A stretch of 64,000 nucleotides of DNA from the NCBI GenBank assembly GCA_963678705.1, contig OY783221.1, positions 1,922,001-1,986,000 on the forward strand, read 5' to 3'. Under the pieces are notes generated by a model. That model had not been told where the DNA came from. It saw only the letters and a program-made list of their open reading frames with translations, and did not search any database. Shown in pieces: positions 42,601-50,499 of this stretch (its first letter is position 1; every line of letters starts with the position of its first letter). The position numbers were made by a program, and so were the translations under genes. Origin of the DNA: Panorpa germanica. Its lineage: Eukaryota; Arthropoda; Insecta; Mecoptera; Panorpidae.

Positions 42601-45600
42601 AGATTTTGATTCGCGTTTATAGTTACTTACATAAAACGATTTAAACATAAACAAACATGGTTTTTTTGATAATATTTAACCTGCTGTGTAGTCTCGCCAT
42701 CTATATTTCGCGACTCAAAAATGGCTAAGTATCGTTTCACCTTAAAGTGTTATCTTACTTTTTTAATTAACCTTAAAGTAATAAACAAGCTGCACATGCC
42801 AATTAACGGTCCACGCAGAAAGAAAAGATACTTTAATCTTGTCCAAACAATCCCAATTTAGCCCGTGGCGTTGCATCGTAAAAAGTAACACAACAACAAT
42901 GTAGCTAAAGCCATCTGTCAACAGGTAATGGCAATTAAATGTCAACGTATTTGAGGTTAGATTATAATAAAAAATAATTTAACATTTCTATAACAGTATA
43001 AGTTGGTTATGTCATAAAACTATTAAAAAGATGATTTGTTTTTTAAATATTTGACTATTCTTTTATCACTGCGTATCATATCATAATAAATTATAATTTA
43101 ATCTACTTTTGTTGTTGATGCACGTGTATGTTTTTAAAATAATTAAAAAACTGTGACACTAAAAACATCACTGAATGATCGCAGTTACCTCAATGATGTT
43201 AGCATAATTTATGTATATTTGTCTGTGTATTTATATGTATAATGTTTTTACTTTTAAATATCTACATTTTGAGTTTATGAACTTCACGACTGAGGGGCAC
43301 GGAATCATCTAGTGCAAGAGGGACATACAGGACGCTTTTCTGGCTTTCCGTCACTAGTAACACTTGGAGTCACTTTGCCATTATATTGGAGATGCGTATG
43401 ATTTTTTTGTCATAAAACAGTTCGTTTACACTTCAGTTTCCCACAGGCGTTCATTTGAAATATCTATTTTATCGGCTACAAATGACGAAAATGAATACAA
43501 ATAAAGATAAAGTTGATGCGAACTATAATTGAAGTGCAATAGTGATAGAAACGTCACAAAAAGGGACACTTCACCAAATTGTTTACTGGGAATGTGGCTG
43601 GGGGAAGAAATCATATGCAATTATGAAAATACTTCAGATCCAGTTCGTTACTGAGTTTGGAAGTATTAGTTTAATGTAAATTAGACCTCTTTTATTCTAG
43701 AACCGTCTATCCCCTGATTTTTTAGCAGAGTGTAGTCACATTAGCACACTATTTATATTATGAATACAGACGTATAAAATGCAAACTTCTTCGATACAGT
43801 TGTGTATTAATAAACATTAAAATAGAAACTTTCTCACATGATAATGTGTGCTAATACGACTACATCCTACTGAAAAAGTCACCAGAAGGTCCTCAGTATT
43901 TGATTAAAGTTACAAAAATATTACTAGTACAGTGTTCACAAATCTGCACATCAAAAGCCAAAGTAAACATTTTAGATAGTAGGTATCCTCAATTTAAAAT
44001 AAGCAAACTAATTCTGTATAAAGTGATATTTGTTTTATTTCTAATCAAACTTTCAACTTTTCATTGGACATGTATTTCCAATTAAATTAATTATTTGGTA
44101 AATTGAATTTTGTCAAGTATAGATACTCGATTACTTTTATTTTTCGTGAGAGAACATCATTAATGCGAAATCATAGCATGACTCAATCAAATCAAAATAA
44201 AAAAACAACAAGCGGTTATCAACAGCTCTGATAAACAGATATCAGTTCTCGAATAAACTCCATATCATATTTAAAATAATAAACCTTATTAAAATTAAAT
44301 GGTCATTCAGAAATAAAGAACTCATCATAGTAGGTCTATTTAATTAATGTTTTGTAAACGATTCAGGTGAATTTGGACTCCATTCGAAATCATATTTAAT
44401 AAAATTTGTGATTCTATGTCATGAAAGACTTCGCTCACAATTCAGTCGTTCATAGTCCTGTCAGAAACAAAGACAAAAACTTGACAAGGCGTCAGTGACA
44501 TTTCAACAAATTGTTTACAGGGTGGGAAGATAATACAGAGCAGAATTGAGTTACGTGGTTGCGCAAAACTTACAAATTTCATGAGGTGTCTTGTTTTATG
44601 ACGTTTCTATCACTATTACACTTCAATTATAGTTCGCATCAACTTTATTTTCATTTGTATTCCGACAGGTGAAGTAGTTTCGCCATTTGTAGCCGATAAA
44701 AAGAGATTTCATATGAACGACTGTGAGAAACTGAACTCCTTCATGATAAAAAAATTCATACGCATCTTCAATATGATGGCAAAGTGACTCCAAAATGTTT
44801 ACTGGGTTTATTATCGATTTTCTAAAACATGTTTATTTTCTAATCAGAATTCTGCTTGTCTCGAATGATTCTTTCAAACTAGAACCCTTAATTTTCGTGT
44901 AAAAGTTAACGCAAAACTGGCTGAATAATCTATCAGAGAATATCCTATCAATTTTGAAACTATTTATTGCAAATAATAAAATCAAATATTTCCTGGACAA
45001 TATGTGACTAACCCTTCAAATATAAATTCCAACAAAATTACTTTATGATTCACATTGCAAAAGAAAAAGGGATCCCTATTATATTCTTACACATATTTAG
45101 TTAAATATAGCTCAAATTGGGATAGTCGTATAAATCTGCTATATACATTATTAAAAAATTAGTACTTTTTCATTGTACCATAGATTTAAAATTATTTTAC
45201 ATATATAGAGTGTTTCATTTTAAATTAATAGAAAAATGTAAAATTTCCGTGAAGTGGCGATATTTTTATTTTAATCTAAAGTACAAATTCTGACAATATC
45301 TGTCAAATATCACCGAAATATTGCGTTTTTATATTGATTTAAACTGACCGCTTTTGTTGACACTCTCATCCTGTCTCAAATTTAGAATTTTGACATTATC
45401 CCTTTTAGCTGATGTTGACTAACAAAAAAATAAAAACAAAAAAAACAAACTCACATCTACAAAACCTGCAATCATGATACTCATCTTAAAAACTAAACAC
45501 AAAACACAACAAGTTCAATTGACAAAACACAAAAATATTTAATGAAAATGAATGTAAAACTTTGAAACGAGTAGCGTGTTATAATTGTACCATAGTGATA

Positions 45601-48600
45601 ATATTCGTACTCGTAATTAAACTGATAAAAGGATAACAGCAAAACACTTTTTTTTTTGTTTATAGAGTTACGTCAAAGTTTATCAAATGTGATTAAATCG
45701 CGCTTGTGCGGCCGTCAGTCGAACGCAGCGGCGTGAAATGAACTGACAACACAGGGCTCTGGAGCCTGCTTTTATGGAACTTCGAAAACCTTTAATGAAC
45801 CGATACGAACTGTGCCTAGTATGACGCAGGGACCAGCAGGGACCTAGAGGGAACAGACGCAGTATACAAGAACCTGTAGCCCTTTGTACGGAGCCAGGCG
45901 CTGGCAACCTCAAAACATAGAAAAATAATATTGTTTTTACTTTATTTTAACATTGACTTAATTTTTTTGTTATTTATTTATATTAATGTACAACATATTA
46001 AGTTTATTGTGTAAAAATTTGAAGTCGATTGGAGTAAAACTGTCGGAGATATAGAGTCTTCACCTCTCTGGTCTGCTTTCGTGTTACTTTGAAACTTTTA
46101 AATGCGGTTTCTCACACATAGCTTTTACAGAGTCGGTGCCATCTTTAGCTCAAAATTCTTTTGAAATTTTGCACACTTTTTCTTTACATAATTACCGAGG
46201 TAACGCTGTCGAGTTTTTTTTAATTTTTTTATTTTAACGTATTTTAAAATAACAACGTTTCTGATTTTTTTCATGAAAAATCGGTATTTTGACTTTTAAG
46301 TGCTGTAAAAAATTGAAAAATCAATGAAAGAAGAAAAACTCGACAGCGTTACCTGCAGAAAGTTATTAACTAATGAAATTATTTTGGTTTTTCATTCAAT
46401 GCTACTTTTTTTGTGACGTCTGCGAATATTCGCTGTCAATGCCTCATTTCTTGATATTTATTTATGAAAATTGCACAAAGTATTCTTTAAATGTTATTTT
46501 ATTATCTAGTAATTATAGAAATAATTATATAATAACTGTGTCGTCAAAAAACATCATCGAAAATATGCTCCTTTTTTATCGTCATAATTCTCTATAAGCT
46601 AGTAAAGTGTATTACCAATTCTGGTAGCCCTATACAACCAATAAAGCAGTATGATTAAATACATCGCTCTGCGACGGGGTGATACGCTAGTCAGTGTAAT
46701 ATGATATTATACTGACATAAAATATGTTATTTAAATTATTTAATATTAAGTGTAATATTAAGTTTGGAACTGTATTTATCGAGATGTAATATTAAAATTA
46801 TTGCAAATGTTATTCTTGACTTTAATTTTTTAAGGTTTTTAGTAAACAGTTCAATATTAAGATATAAAAACGCCTGATAAACATGCAACAACTATAACAT
46901 GACTTGGCTCTTTCAATACTCAGTTCACTGAGACCTATTATGAACATTTGTTGATACTTTTCATTCTTATCTCGAATTTTAGGTCAAGTAGAAGATAACT
47001 GTAGCTTAACCAAGCATATTTTTTGTTAGGAAAACCTATTTCTTAGGTTAAACTTCAGTGATATTAAATTTAACTGAAAATTGAAAAGAATAACTTGACG
47101 CGTAAATAACAAAACTTAAAATATTGATTGATTGTTTTGATAAAATTGATTGCATGACATTATTAAATCGTATTGTTTGATTAGTATTTATCAGGGAGCA
47201 TGGTGGGGGGAAGTTGTGCTATCGAGTTGATACTGATCTGCGAACAGGTGTATGTCAACATTTTCAATGTGTCCTATACCGATAAATAAAATCTTTATTT
47301 AAATATTTAAAACGTAAATTATATAGTAGGTACTCATATAAGCAAATAATAATAATTATTCGCATTTTTGGTCGAATTACAGAATTTAAAAAACACAGTC
47401 ATAATTTATTCGCGGAATCGCTGAGAAGAATAATTTTGCATCTTTTATAAGATGACATCATCTTTTGTTCTAGGTTTACACACATTCCTTGTGTTTCAAC
47501 TAGTTTCAAGTCTAGCTTCAAACCATAAAGGCATTAGGCTTGTGTACTCATTTTTTAGGGGTCGATTTTTCAATTGTTGATTGAACTTGATGTGAGTAAA
47601 TGTGTATTGGCGTGTCTATTTCATTAAATATCTAAATGTTGACGGAGATATAGCAATTAAAAGTTTGAATTGTAGTTTTAGCGCTAGAGATGTCGGCCAT
47701 ATTTATGACATAACATGTCGCACTATCAAATGTTAGGTCAGTTATTTTATGCTTTTTCGCTTTGTTGTTTTTAGCGGACGTAATGTCACAAGTCTTGGAA
47801 TGTTCTATAACGTTGGAGACAAAATGACTTTTTTAATTGTTAATATTTCCTAACATATAAGGAGTTATTAAAAAATATTTGGACATTTGAGGTTCTAGTA
47901 ACCAACTTTATTAATATATAGTACAGTTTTATAGAAATTAAGACATAGGACACAAGCCCATTTTCCGTTAGTAAAGCTCCAAACCATAAAGGCATACATT
48001 TTCTCCTATTATGACAGAGATATCATATTCACGAAAATATTTATGTTAGTATATAAGGCAACGACTATAATAAACATAATGAGGTATAATATTCTCAACT
48101 CTTATTAAATGTTAAATTTTAACCTAGCTATCTATATAATTTAATTTATCCATCTATGTTTCAAAACCTGTAACTAAATTTTAAGTTTAAGTACTATTCT
48201 AGCATTAAAATCTCTGCGGATTTCAATAATCTGGGGGAACTTTAATATTCCCACTCACTCTTTCTAGTTTTAATTAAAGGTTTTAAGCTTAAATGTAATT
48301 TTGAACTTGTCGAATACGTCAGTAATATACATTATTTTGTAATAATTACAAGTTTTATTTAATATAAATTATTGTATTTAATAAAATAAATTTATTTCTT
48401 TATATTTCACTAGCTGAACTTACATTTTAGGTTTCGAAAGGGGGAGTCGAAAAAATGCTACTTGCAATCCTTCCAGTAAACAAATCGTCCTCACATTCTA
48501 GTTTTGTTAAAAACTAATTCTCTTTTCGGTCGTGAATAATTGAACATCCAAAACCGGATATTAATTTCATTCATGCTGGTTAACGGAATAATGCTAATGA

Positions 48601-50236
48601 CGTCATCGAGTTATTTCCAAACATCTCAGTCAAGTGGAACTAACCACATGGGTATTCCATTATTATTGTTTATATCAAAATTATTTAAATATTTTTCCTG
48701 AAGGTTGTTTTTAAAAGAAATAAAAACATTCTTAGAGTTTTATGAGTTTAGTAAAATTAAATGAATATCACATGTTACATAAATATAATATAACATGCAA
48801 CAGGTCTTACAATCCACTTTCCTTACCATAAAACTGTAAATTAAATACTCTTCTTCAACACTTGTTGCCTCTACTTGACGTTTTACTATTTATGAATTAA
48901 AACTATAAATAACTTGGTGCCTGTACTTCATCTATTTATAGATTTAAAAACCATATTTTGCAGTCGCTTTATATTTAACAAACCGGCTTATATCAGGGTA
49001 GCATTAGAGTCATTTGGTTATATTTTACGCAACATTCTTACTACTAAAAATGATAAACCCAAATTCACCCTTCGTGCTTCTGTCGTCTTTCAAGGTCGTT
49101 GCGTTTCCGCTGCACGAATGGGCTTGTGTCCTTATTTTTTGTGGTCGATTTTTCAATTGTTGATTGAAATTGATGTTAATAAATGTGTATTGGCGTGTCT
49201 ATTTTATTAAATATCTAAATATTGACGGAGATATAGCAATTAAAAATTTGAATTGTAGTTTTAGCGCTAGAAATGGTTGGCCATATTTGTATGACATGAA
49301 ATGCATTTTAACGTCAGTTAATTGTTGAGTAGGTCAGTGCTGTGGTAATGTTTTGTAGCTGTTGGTAGTCAAATAATCAAGTCAAGTCAATGAATAATAA
49401 GTTTTTACTTTATTTAACCCTGTTACGGCAGACATAATTTTGGAATTTTATTGTTCCTTGAAATAACTGTAAATAATATTTGATATTTTGATATATAAAT
49501 ACATATAGCAGAGATTTATGATCTGTAAGGTTGGTAACCTTACACAAGGATTGTGATGTCACATGCACTTGGAGTTTGTACAACGTTGAATCCCTTTAAT
49601 AATTAAAGAGACAAAATGACTTTTTTAATTGTTAATATCTCTTAACATATAAGGAGTTATTAAAAAATAATTGAACATTTGAGGTTCTAGTAACCCACTT
49701 TATCAATATATAGTACACTTTTATAGAAATTAAGATATAGGACACAAGCCCATTGTGTTTTTATGTGTGTACTCAGAAAGTACTGGGATTATCTTAGTCC
49801 GAAACTTACTGACACAATTTTTATGAATGAATTTGAATATGGTCATTTTTATTTAAAATAGAATTGCATGGGGGTGAGAAAAACGTCTTAATGAACTTAT
49901 GAACTTTCTTTTAAAACATTTTTATTGAAATATATTCTAATATTATGTTATGTGAAAATTATAATATAATGCCCCGGGGCCTCCGACGTAAGAGGGCCTT
50001 CTGATTAAAGTTTATTATGTATCAATTCTTTTTATTCGCGAATCTATGCCGTTAAACGAGATATAGGTACAGTAATATGTATATTAAATACAAGCAAACA
50101 AATAAACGAACATTTAACAATAACGATCTGTCTGAAATAGATCTAATAAACTTATAACCTATAAATAATACAAAACAATACTTACATAAATATTAGAAAT
50201 ACTGATAGTATAAACACCATTATCAGCTGGAAACAT
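6629..50236 (-). CDS. PAP2 family lipid phosphate phosphatase (wunen-like)
   Basis: Exons on the minus strand: 50186-50236, 41419-41596, 8463-8617, 7961-8187, 7051-7174 and 6629-6967, totalling 1074 nt (357 aa). The enzyme is an integral membrane phosphatase of the LPP/wunen family, which removes phosphate from phosphatidate, lysophosphatidate and related lipids with its active site on the outer face. All three catalytic motifs are visible: KTFIGEPRP (residues 179-187, K-x6-RP), PSGH (230-233), and TRITDHRHHWWD (278-289, matching SR-x5-H-x3-D with Thr for Ser). Hydrophobic segments flank them. The first, ILDGIIAFFVTLLISLIEA, spans the 41419 and 8617 exons, which supports joining across a 33-kb intron. 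The N-terminal 60 residues before it are polar and cytosolic. The C-terminus is polar and Ser/Lys-rich. In Drosophila this family guides germ cells, but several paralogues exist, so I give no symbol. The four 3' exons are near certain; the two distal ones are very likely. Confidence 0.92.
7229..7857 (+). mobile_element. MITE-like element, family T, copy 1
   Basis: It lies in the phosphatase intron between the 7051-7174 and 7961-8187 exons. The left end is AATAGGCTTGTGTCC and the right end GGACACAAGCCCATT, an imperfect terminal inverted repeat. The interior matches the copies at 47533 and 49117 (GACGGAGATATAGCAATTAA; ATATAAGGAGTTATTAAAAA). There is no transposase frame, so it is non-autonomous. 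Confidence 0.85.
8900..9135 (+). mobile_element. MITE-like element, family P, copy 1
   Basis: About 236 bp with terminal inverted repeats CCCAGTAAACATTTTGG on the left and CCAAATTGTTTACTGGG on the right. The interior holds the family signatures TTGAAGATGCGT and GATGCGAACTATAATTG. Other copies lie at about 23059, 40618, 43355, 44354 and 44572. Confidence 0.9.
9959..9986 (-). other. Possible alternative first coding exon of the lipid phosphatase
   Basis: The minus strand reads ATG AAA AAT AGT CAT AAA ATA TAT ACA A followed by a consensus donor GTAAGT. It ends in phase 1, exactly as the distal 41419-41596 exon does, so it can splice to 8617 and give MKNSHKIYT-I-TLLISLIEA. The product would be 290 aa with a shortened first membrane segment and no long polar N-terminus. 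The support is phase, donor strength and start codon only. Confidence 0.4.
12620..13151. mobile_element. Inverted-repeat element with long arms
   Basis: The outer arms are ATGTTCAAACCTTAGAG (from about 12620) and its near-inverse CTCTAAGGTGCAAACAT (to 13151). Inner arms pair AGTGTGTCCAAAATG, GCGAGAGAGAAAGGTATA, TGCGCATGCG and ACAGCTGTCTAGATATAA at 12659-12755 with their inverses at 13000-13103. The left spacing differs from the right by small indels. There is no coding capacity, so it is a foldback or MITE-type insertion in the phosphatase intron. Confidence 0.85.
17750..18243 (+). mobile_element. MITE-like element, family C (CACTCACTG ends), copy 1
   Basis: The left end is ATTCCCACTCACTGTTTT and the right end CAAAACAGTGAGAGGGAAT, an inverted pair. 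The interior (CATATGGCAATACGCGTAGT; CTCCAAAATGTGACAATCTG; GATGCATACGCACCAAC) recurs inverted at 28897-29350. Confidence 0.85.
20349..20602. mobile_element. Foldback element, relatively GC-rich
   Basis: The outer arms ATAAGAATAGAGTGC and CGCACTCTATTCTTAT are inverted. A second inner pair is TTGCTGCCGAGTGTCC...GTATCTTTC against GAAAGAGACACAGAG...CACTCGGCAGC. Open frames on both strands here (79 and 86 codons) are a by-product of the palindrome. It is clearly less AT-rich than its surroundings. Confidence 0.75.
21230..21283 (+). repeat. Fragment of the CACTAGTGCGACAT repeat family
   Basis: Contains CACCAGTGCGACAT and TTGCACAACACGTCCA, similar to the larger copies at 25064 and 34484. Confidence 0.5.
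21519..21966 (-). pseudogene. Frameshifted coding-like segment, possible retrocopy
   Basis: Two minus-strand frames join end to end as one coherent peptide if a one-base shift is assumed at the seven-A run near 21765-21771. The upstream frame gives HRHSATSTHSLSDLWIGLHL, with a hydrophobic stretch LHLVLWAASFF. The downstream frame gives MQGALLNAVFFSSLNTTHIV, then RPLQVIATLALGFDD, and ends FFANANEADTNH before a stop. Both base composition and peptide look more protein-like than the surrounding intron. I do not recognise the family. It could be a decayed retrocopy, an old exon of a nested gene, or chance. Confidence 0.35.
23059..23264 (+). mobile_element. MITE-like element, family P, copy 2 (right end truncated)
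   Basis: The left end CCCAGTAAACATTTTGGTG is intact. The right end stops at ACCAAATTGTTGAATG instead of reaching TTTACTGGG. The interior carries TTGAAGATGCGT and GATGCGAACTATAATTG. Confidence 0.8.
23568..23612. repeat. AT dinucleotide microsatellite
   Basis: Two runs of alternating TA separated by GTATTAG, the second about 22 bases long. Confidence 0.9.
23908..24436 (+). mobile_element. Repeat family H, copy 1 (partial)
   Basis: It shares with the copies at 29965, 35795 and 45975 the segments GCATATTTTCGATAATGTTT, TTGACAGCGAATCTCCGCAG, AACTCATCACTGGAT and GTCCAGTAGATTTTGAGC. An internal hairpin pairs the GTAACCCTCTCGAG region (about 24183) with CTCGACAGTGTTACCTC (about 24319). The first and last portions of the full element are missing. 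Confidence 0.85.
25064..25175 (-). repeat. CACTAGTGCGACAT repeat family, copy with open frame
   Basis: Read on the minus strand it encodes CDIQHLLQDVVQHVHTSAT then CNLIRRKLSYFKRI. The copy at 34484 encodes nearly the same peptide on the plus strand. The repeat contains its own short inverted motifs (GTACAAC/GTTGTAC), so it may be a small MITE rather than a gene. Confidence 0.6.
28897..29350 (-). mobile_element. MITE-like element, family C, copy 2
   Basis: Inverted relative to the copy at 17750. Its ends are CATTCCCACTCACTGTTTT and CAGTGAGTGAGAATAAT. The interior shares CTGCATTTTGACAGATTGTC and CATATGCTAAACAATTTAAA. No coding capacity. Confidence 0.85.
29965..30660 (+). mobile_element. Repeat family H, copy 2
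   Basis: Near-complete copy. It carries GCATATTTACGATAATG, the hairpin arms CCCTGTCGAGTTTTTT and GAGACAGCGTTACCTCGG, and the right end AGTTTTACTCCAATCGACTT...TTAATATGTTGTACATTAAT. A poly-T tract follows at about 30646-30660. Confidence 0.85.
31318..31518. mobile_element. Small inverted-repeat element
   Basis: Left arm at about 31318-31364 (TTATCATGAAAGGAAGTTTT, ATAATGTTTATCAATAGA). Right arm at about 31478-31518 (TATTGATAAACATTAAAGTA, GCTTCCAATCATGATAAA). One arm type recurs near 43803-43843. Confidence 0.65.
34484..34655 (+). repeat. CACTAGTGCGACAT repeat family, second copy with open frame
   Basis: The plus strand encodes THTCDIQHLLEEVVQHGHTS then ATCNLIRRKLSCFERI within an 89-codon frame from 34385. 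The segment ends in TCGCACTAGTG at about 34647-34656. It corresponds in inverse orientation to 25064-25175. Confidence 0.6.
35795..36470 (+). mobile_element. Repeat family H, copy 3
   Basis: The left end is ATCACCCCGTCGCAGAGCGA, shared in inverse with the end of the copy at 46683. The body has GGTAACGCTGTCGAGTTTTT and its inverse AAAAACTCAACAGCGTTACC. The right end is truncated after CCAATCGACTTCAAAT, where a CT-rich run begins. Confidence 0.88.
37113..37152 (+). repeat. Solo arm of a small inverted-repeat element
   Basis: CGACTTTTTCAGTAGGGTG and TAGTCGGATTAAGACAC resemble the inverse of the right arm of the element at 43713-43880. Confidence 0.5.
38160..38400 (-). mobile_element. Decayed tail of a non-LTR retrotransposon
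   Basis: Read on the minus strand, one frame gives CGMEIETLEHIKFACEKK, which resembles the C-terminal motif (E-T/S-x-x-H-I/L-x-F/L-x-C) found after the reverse transcriptase in many insect non-LTR elements. It is followed by Lys/Arg/Glu-rich sequence with stops. The plus strand is unusually pyrimidine-rich for the region. Family assignment (Jockey/R1-like) is inference. Confidence 0.45.
40618..40853 (-). mobile_element. MITE-like element, family P, copy 3 (inverted)
   Basis: Ends CAGTAAACAATTTGGTGAAG and CCTCCAAAATGTTTACTG. The interior has TAGTTCGCATCAACTTTATC, the inverse of the family core. Confidence 0.88.
41163..41230 (+). repeat. Fragment of the CACTAGTGCGACAT repeat family
   Basis: Contains CAATATTTGTTGGAGGAAAT and GTACAACACGTCACACG, matching the interior of the 34484 copy. 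The open frame is not preserved. Confidence 0.45.
41419..41596 (-). other. Second coding exon of the lipid phosphatase gene (distal isoform)
   Basis: A 178-nt exon encoding the polar N-terminus (ARDHDGKEVADLPQRTTNRP and on to KPTKKFVFKMKKSYILDG) and the first half of transmembrane segment 1 (IIAFF). It ends with donor G|GTAAGT in phase 1, matching the 8617 acceptor. The acceptor is a tandem NAGNAG (CTAGCAG), so Gln18 may be included or skipped. It is listed separately because it lies 33 kb from the next exon. Confidence 0.82.
42190..42747. mobile_element. Long-arm foldback element
   Basis: Terminal arms of roughly 170-190 bp pair across a centre near 42468. Outermost is CTTAAGGTGAAACGATACTT against AAGTATCGTTTCACCTTAAAG. 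Further in, CAGGTTAAATATTATCAAAA pairs with its inverse near 42665. TTAAATCGTTTTATGTAAGT pairs with ACTTACATAAAACGATTTAA. TTAGTTAGATGAATAACGTA pairs with TACGTTATTCATCTAACTAA. There is no coding capacity; the structure is that of a foldback or MITE element. Confidence 0.92.
43355..43590 (+). mobile_element. MITE-like element, family P, copy 4
   Basis: The left end is degenerate (AGTAACACTTGGAGTCACTT). The right end CACCAAATTGTTTACTGGG is intact. The core GATGCGAACTATAATTGAAG is present. Confidence 0.85.
43713..43880. mobile_element. Small inverted-repeat element
   Basis: Left arm TTTTTAGCAGAGTGTAGTCA, CATTAGCACAC. Right arm GTGTGCTAATACGACTACAT, CCTACTGAAAAAGT. The sequence between contains an arm resembling the 31318 element (TTAATAAACATTAAAATAGA). 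Confidence 0.7.
44354..44522 (+). mobile_element. Degenerate family P copy
   Basis: Diverged copy with AATTTGGACTCCATTCGAAA on the left and CAACAAATTGTTTACAGGG on the right, directly before the copy at 44572. Much of the core is lost. Confidence 0.5.
44572..44806 (-). mobile_element. MITE-like element, family P, copy 6 (inverted)
   Basis: Starts near ATGAGGTGTCTTGTTTTATG, contains TAGTTCGCATCAACTTTAT, and ends CTCCAAAATGTTTACTGGG. The left terminal repeat is degraded. Confidence 0.85.
45690..45910. other. GC-rich island of unknown nature in the intron
   Basis: This patch is strikingly richer in G and C than its neighbours (for example GCGGCCGTCAGTCGAACG, GACCAGCAGGGACCTAGAGG, GAGCCAGGCGCTGGCAACC). 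It lies about 65 bp from the H element. A 76-codon minus-strand frame is present but has no recognisable motif. It may be a fragment of an unrelated mobile element or a SINE; I cannot assign it. Confidence 0.35.
45975..46683 (-). mobile_element. Repeat family H, copy 4 (inverted, most complete)
   Basis: About 709 bp, inverted relative to the other three. Its ends are TTAATGTACAACATATTAAG (about 45983) and TCGCTCTGCGACGGGGTGAT (to 46683). The internal hairpin arms are AGGTAACGCTGTCGAGTTTT at 46198 and AAAACTCGACAGCGTTACCT at about 46335-46354. There is no long open frame. Confidence 0.9.
47533..47962 (+). mobile_element. MITE-like element, family T, copy 2 (internally deleted)
   Basis: About 430 bp against about 630 bp for the other two copies. 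Ends ATTAGGCTTGTGTACTCA and TAGGACACAAGCCCATT. It is flanked by a 21-bp near-identical direct duplication, AGCT(T/C)CAAACC followed by ATAAAGGCAT, at 47514-47534 and 47975-47995. Confidence 0.85.
49117..49754 (+). mobile_element. MITE-like element, family T, copy 3
   Basis: Full-length copy with perfect 15-bp terminal inverted repeats AATGGGCTTGTGTCC and GGACACAAGCCCATT. The interior matches 7229-7857 throughout, including GCTGTGGTAATGTTTTGTAG and TGTACAACGTTGAATCCCT. Confidence 0.9.
50186..50236 (-). other. First coding exon of the lipid phosphatase (distal isoform)
   Basis: Seventeen codons, MFPADNGVYTISISNIY, followed by donor GTAAGT in phase 0. This matches the phase-0 acceptor of the 41419-41596 exon. 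It is listed separately because it sits 8.6 kb from the next exon. The upstream sequence carries a TATA-like box. Confidence 0.7.
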
Positions 50237-50487
50237 TGTTACTTTTATTATAACAAATTAACACTTATTAAAACAATATAAGATAAACCGCACCGTACGC
50301 GAATCAACGATCGATTAAACTTATTCATTCGAATGTATGAATCACCTAATAGCGAATAGAGTCAGTCAGGTTTCGATGAATTAACTAACACAATCACAGA
50401 TGAATGCAGGTGCCTGGTAGGTATTTTGTATGAGGTATGTCGAAAAGGTCGGTTGCTGAATGCTGTGCTTCCATATTACCCCACCAC

Positions 50488-50495
50488 CTTATATA
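50488..50495 (-). promoter_or_regulatory. TATA box candidate of the distal phosphatase promoter
   Basis: The minus strand reads GTATATAAGG about 250 nt upstream of the distal start codon. Possible initiator-like CA steps lie about 30-38 nt downstream (AGCACAGCATTCAGC). The assignment is by motif and position only. Confidence 0.4.
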
Positions 50496-50499
50496 CTGG

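Larger units (their letters stand above)
41597..50185. other. First intron of the phosphatase gene (distal isoform)
   Basis: About 8.6 kb, without a supportable nested gene. It contains a foldback element (42190), P elements (43355, 44354, 44572), a small IR element (43713), an H element (45975) with a neighbouring GC-rich patch (45690-45910), T elements (47533, 49117) and a solo family C end at about 48249. Confidence 0.55.

Noticed and set aside
48914..49210. 98-codon plus-strand frame
   Set aside because: The last third lies inside family T copy 3. The first part looks mildly protein-like but has no recognised family or start context.
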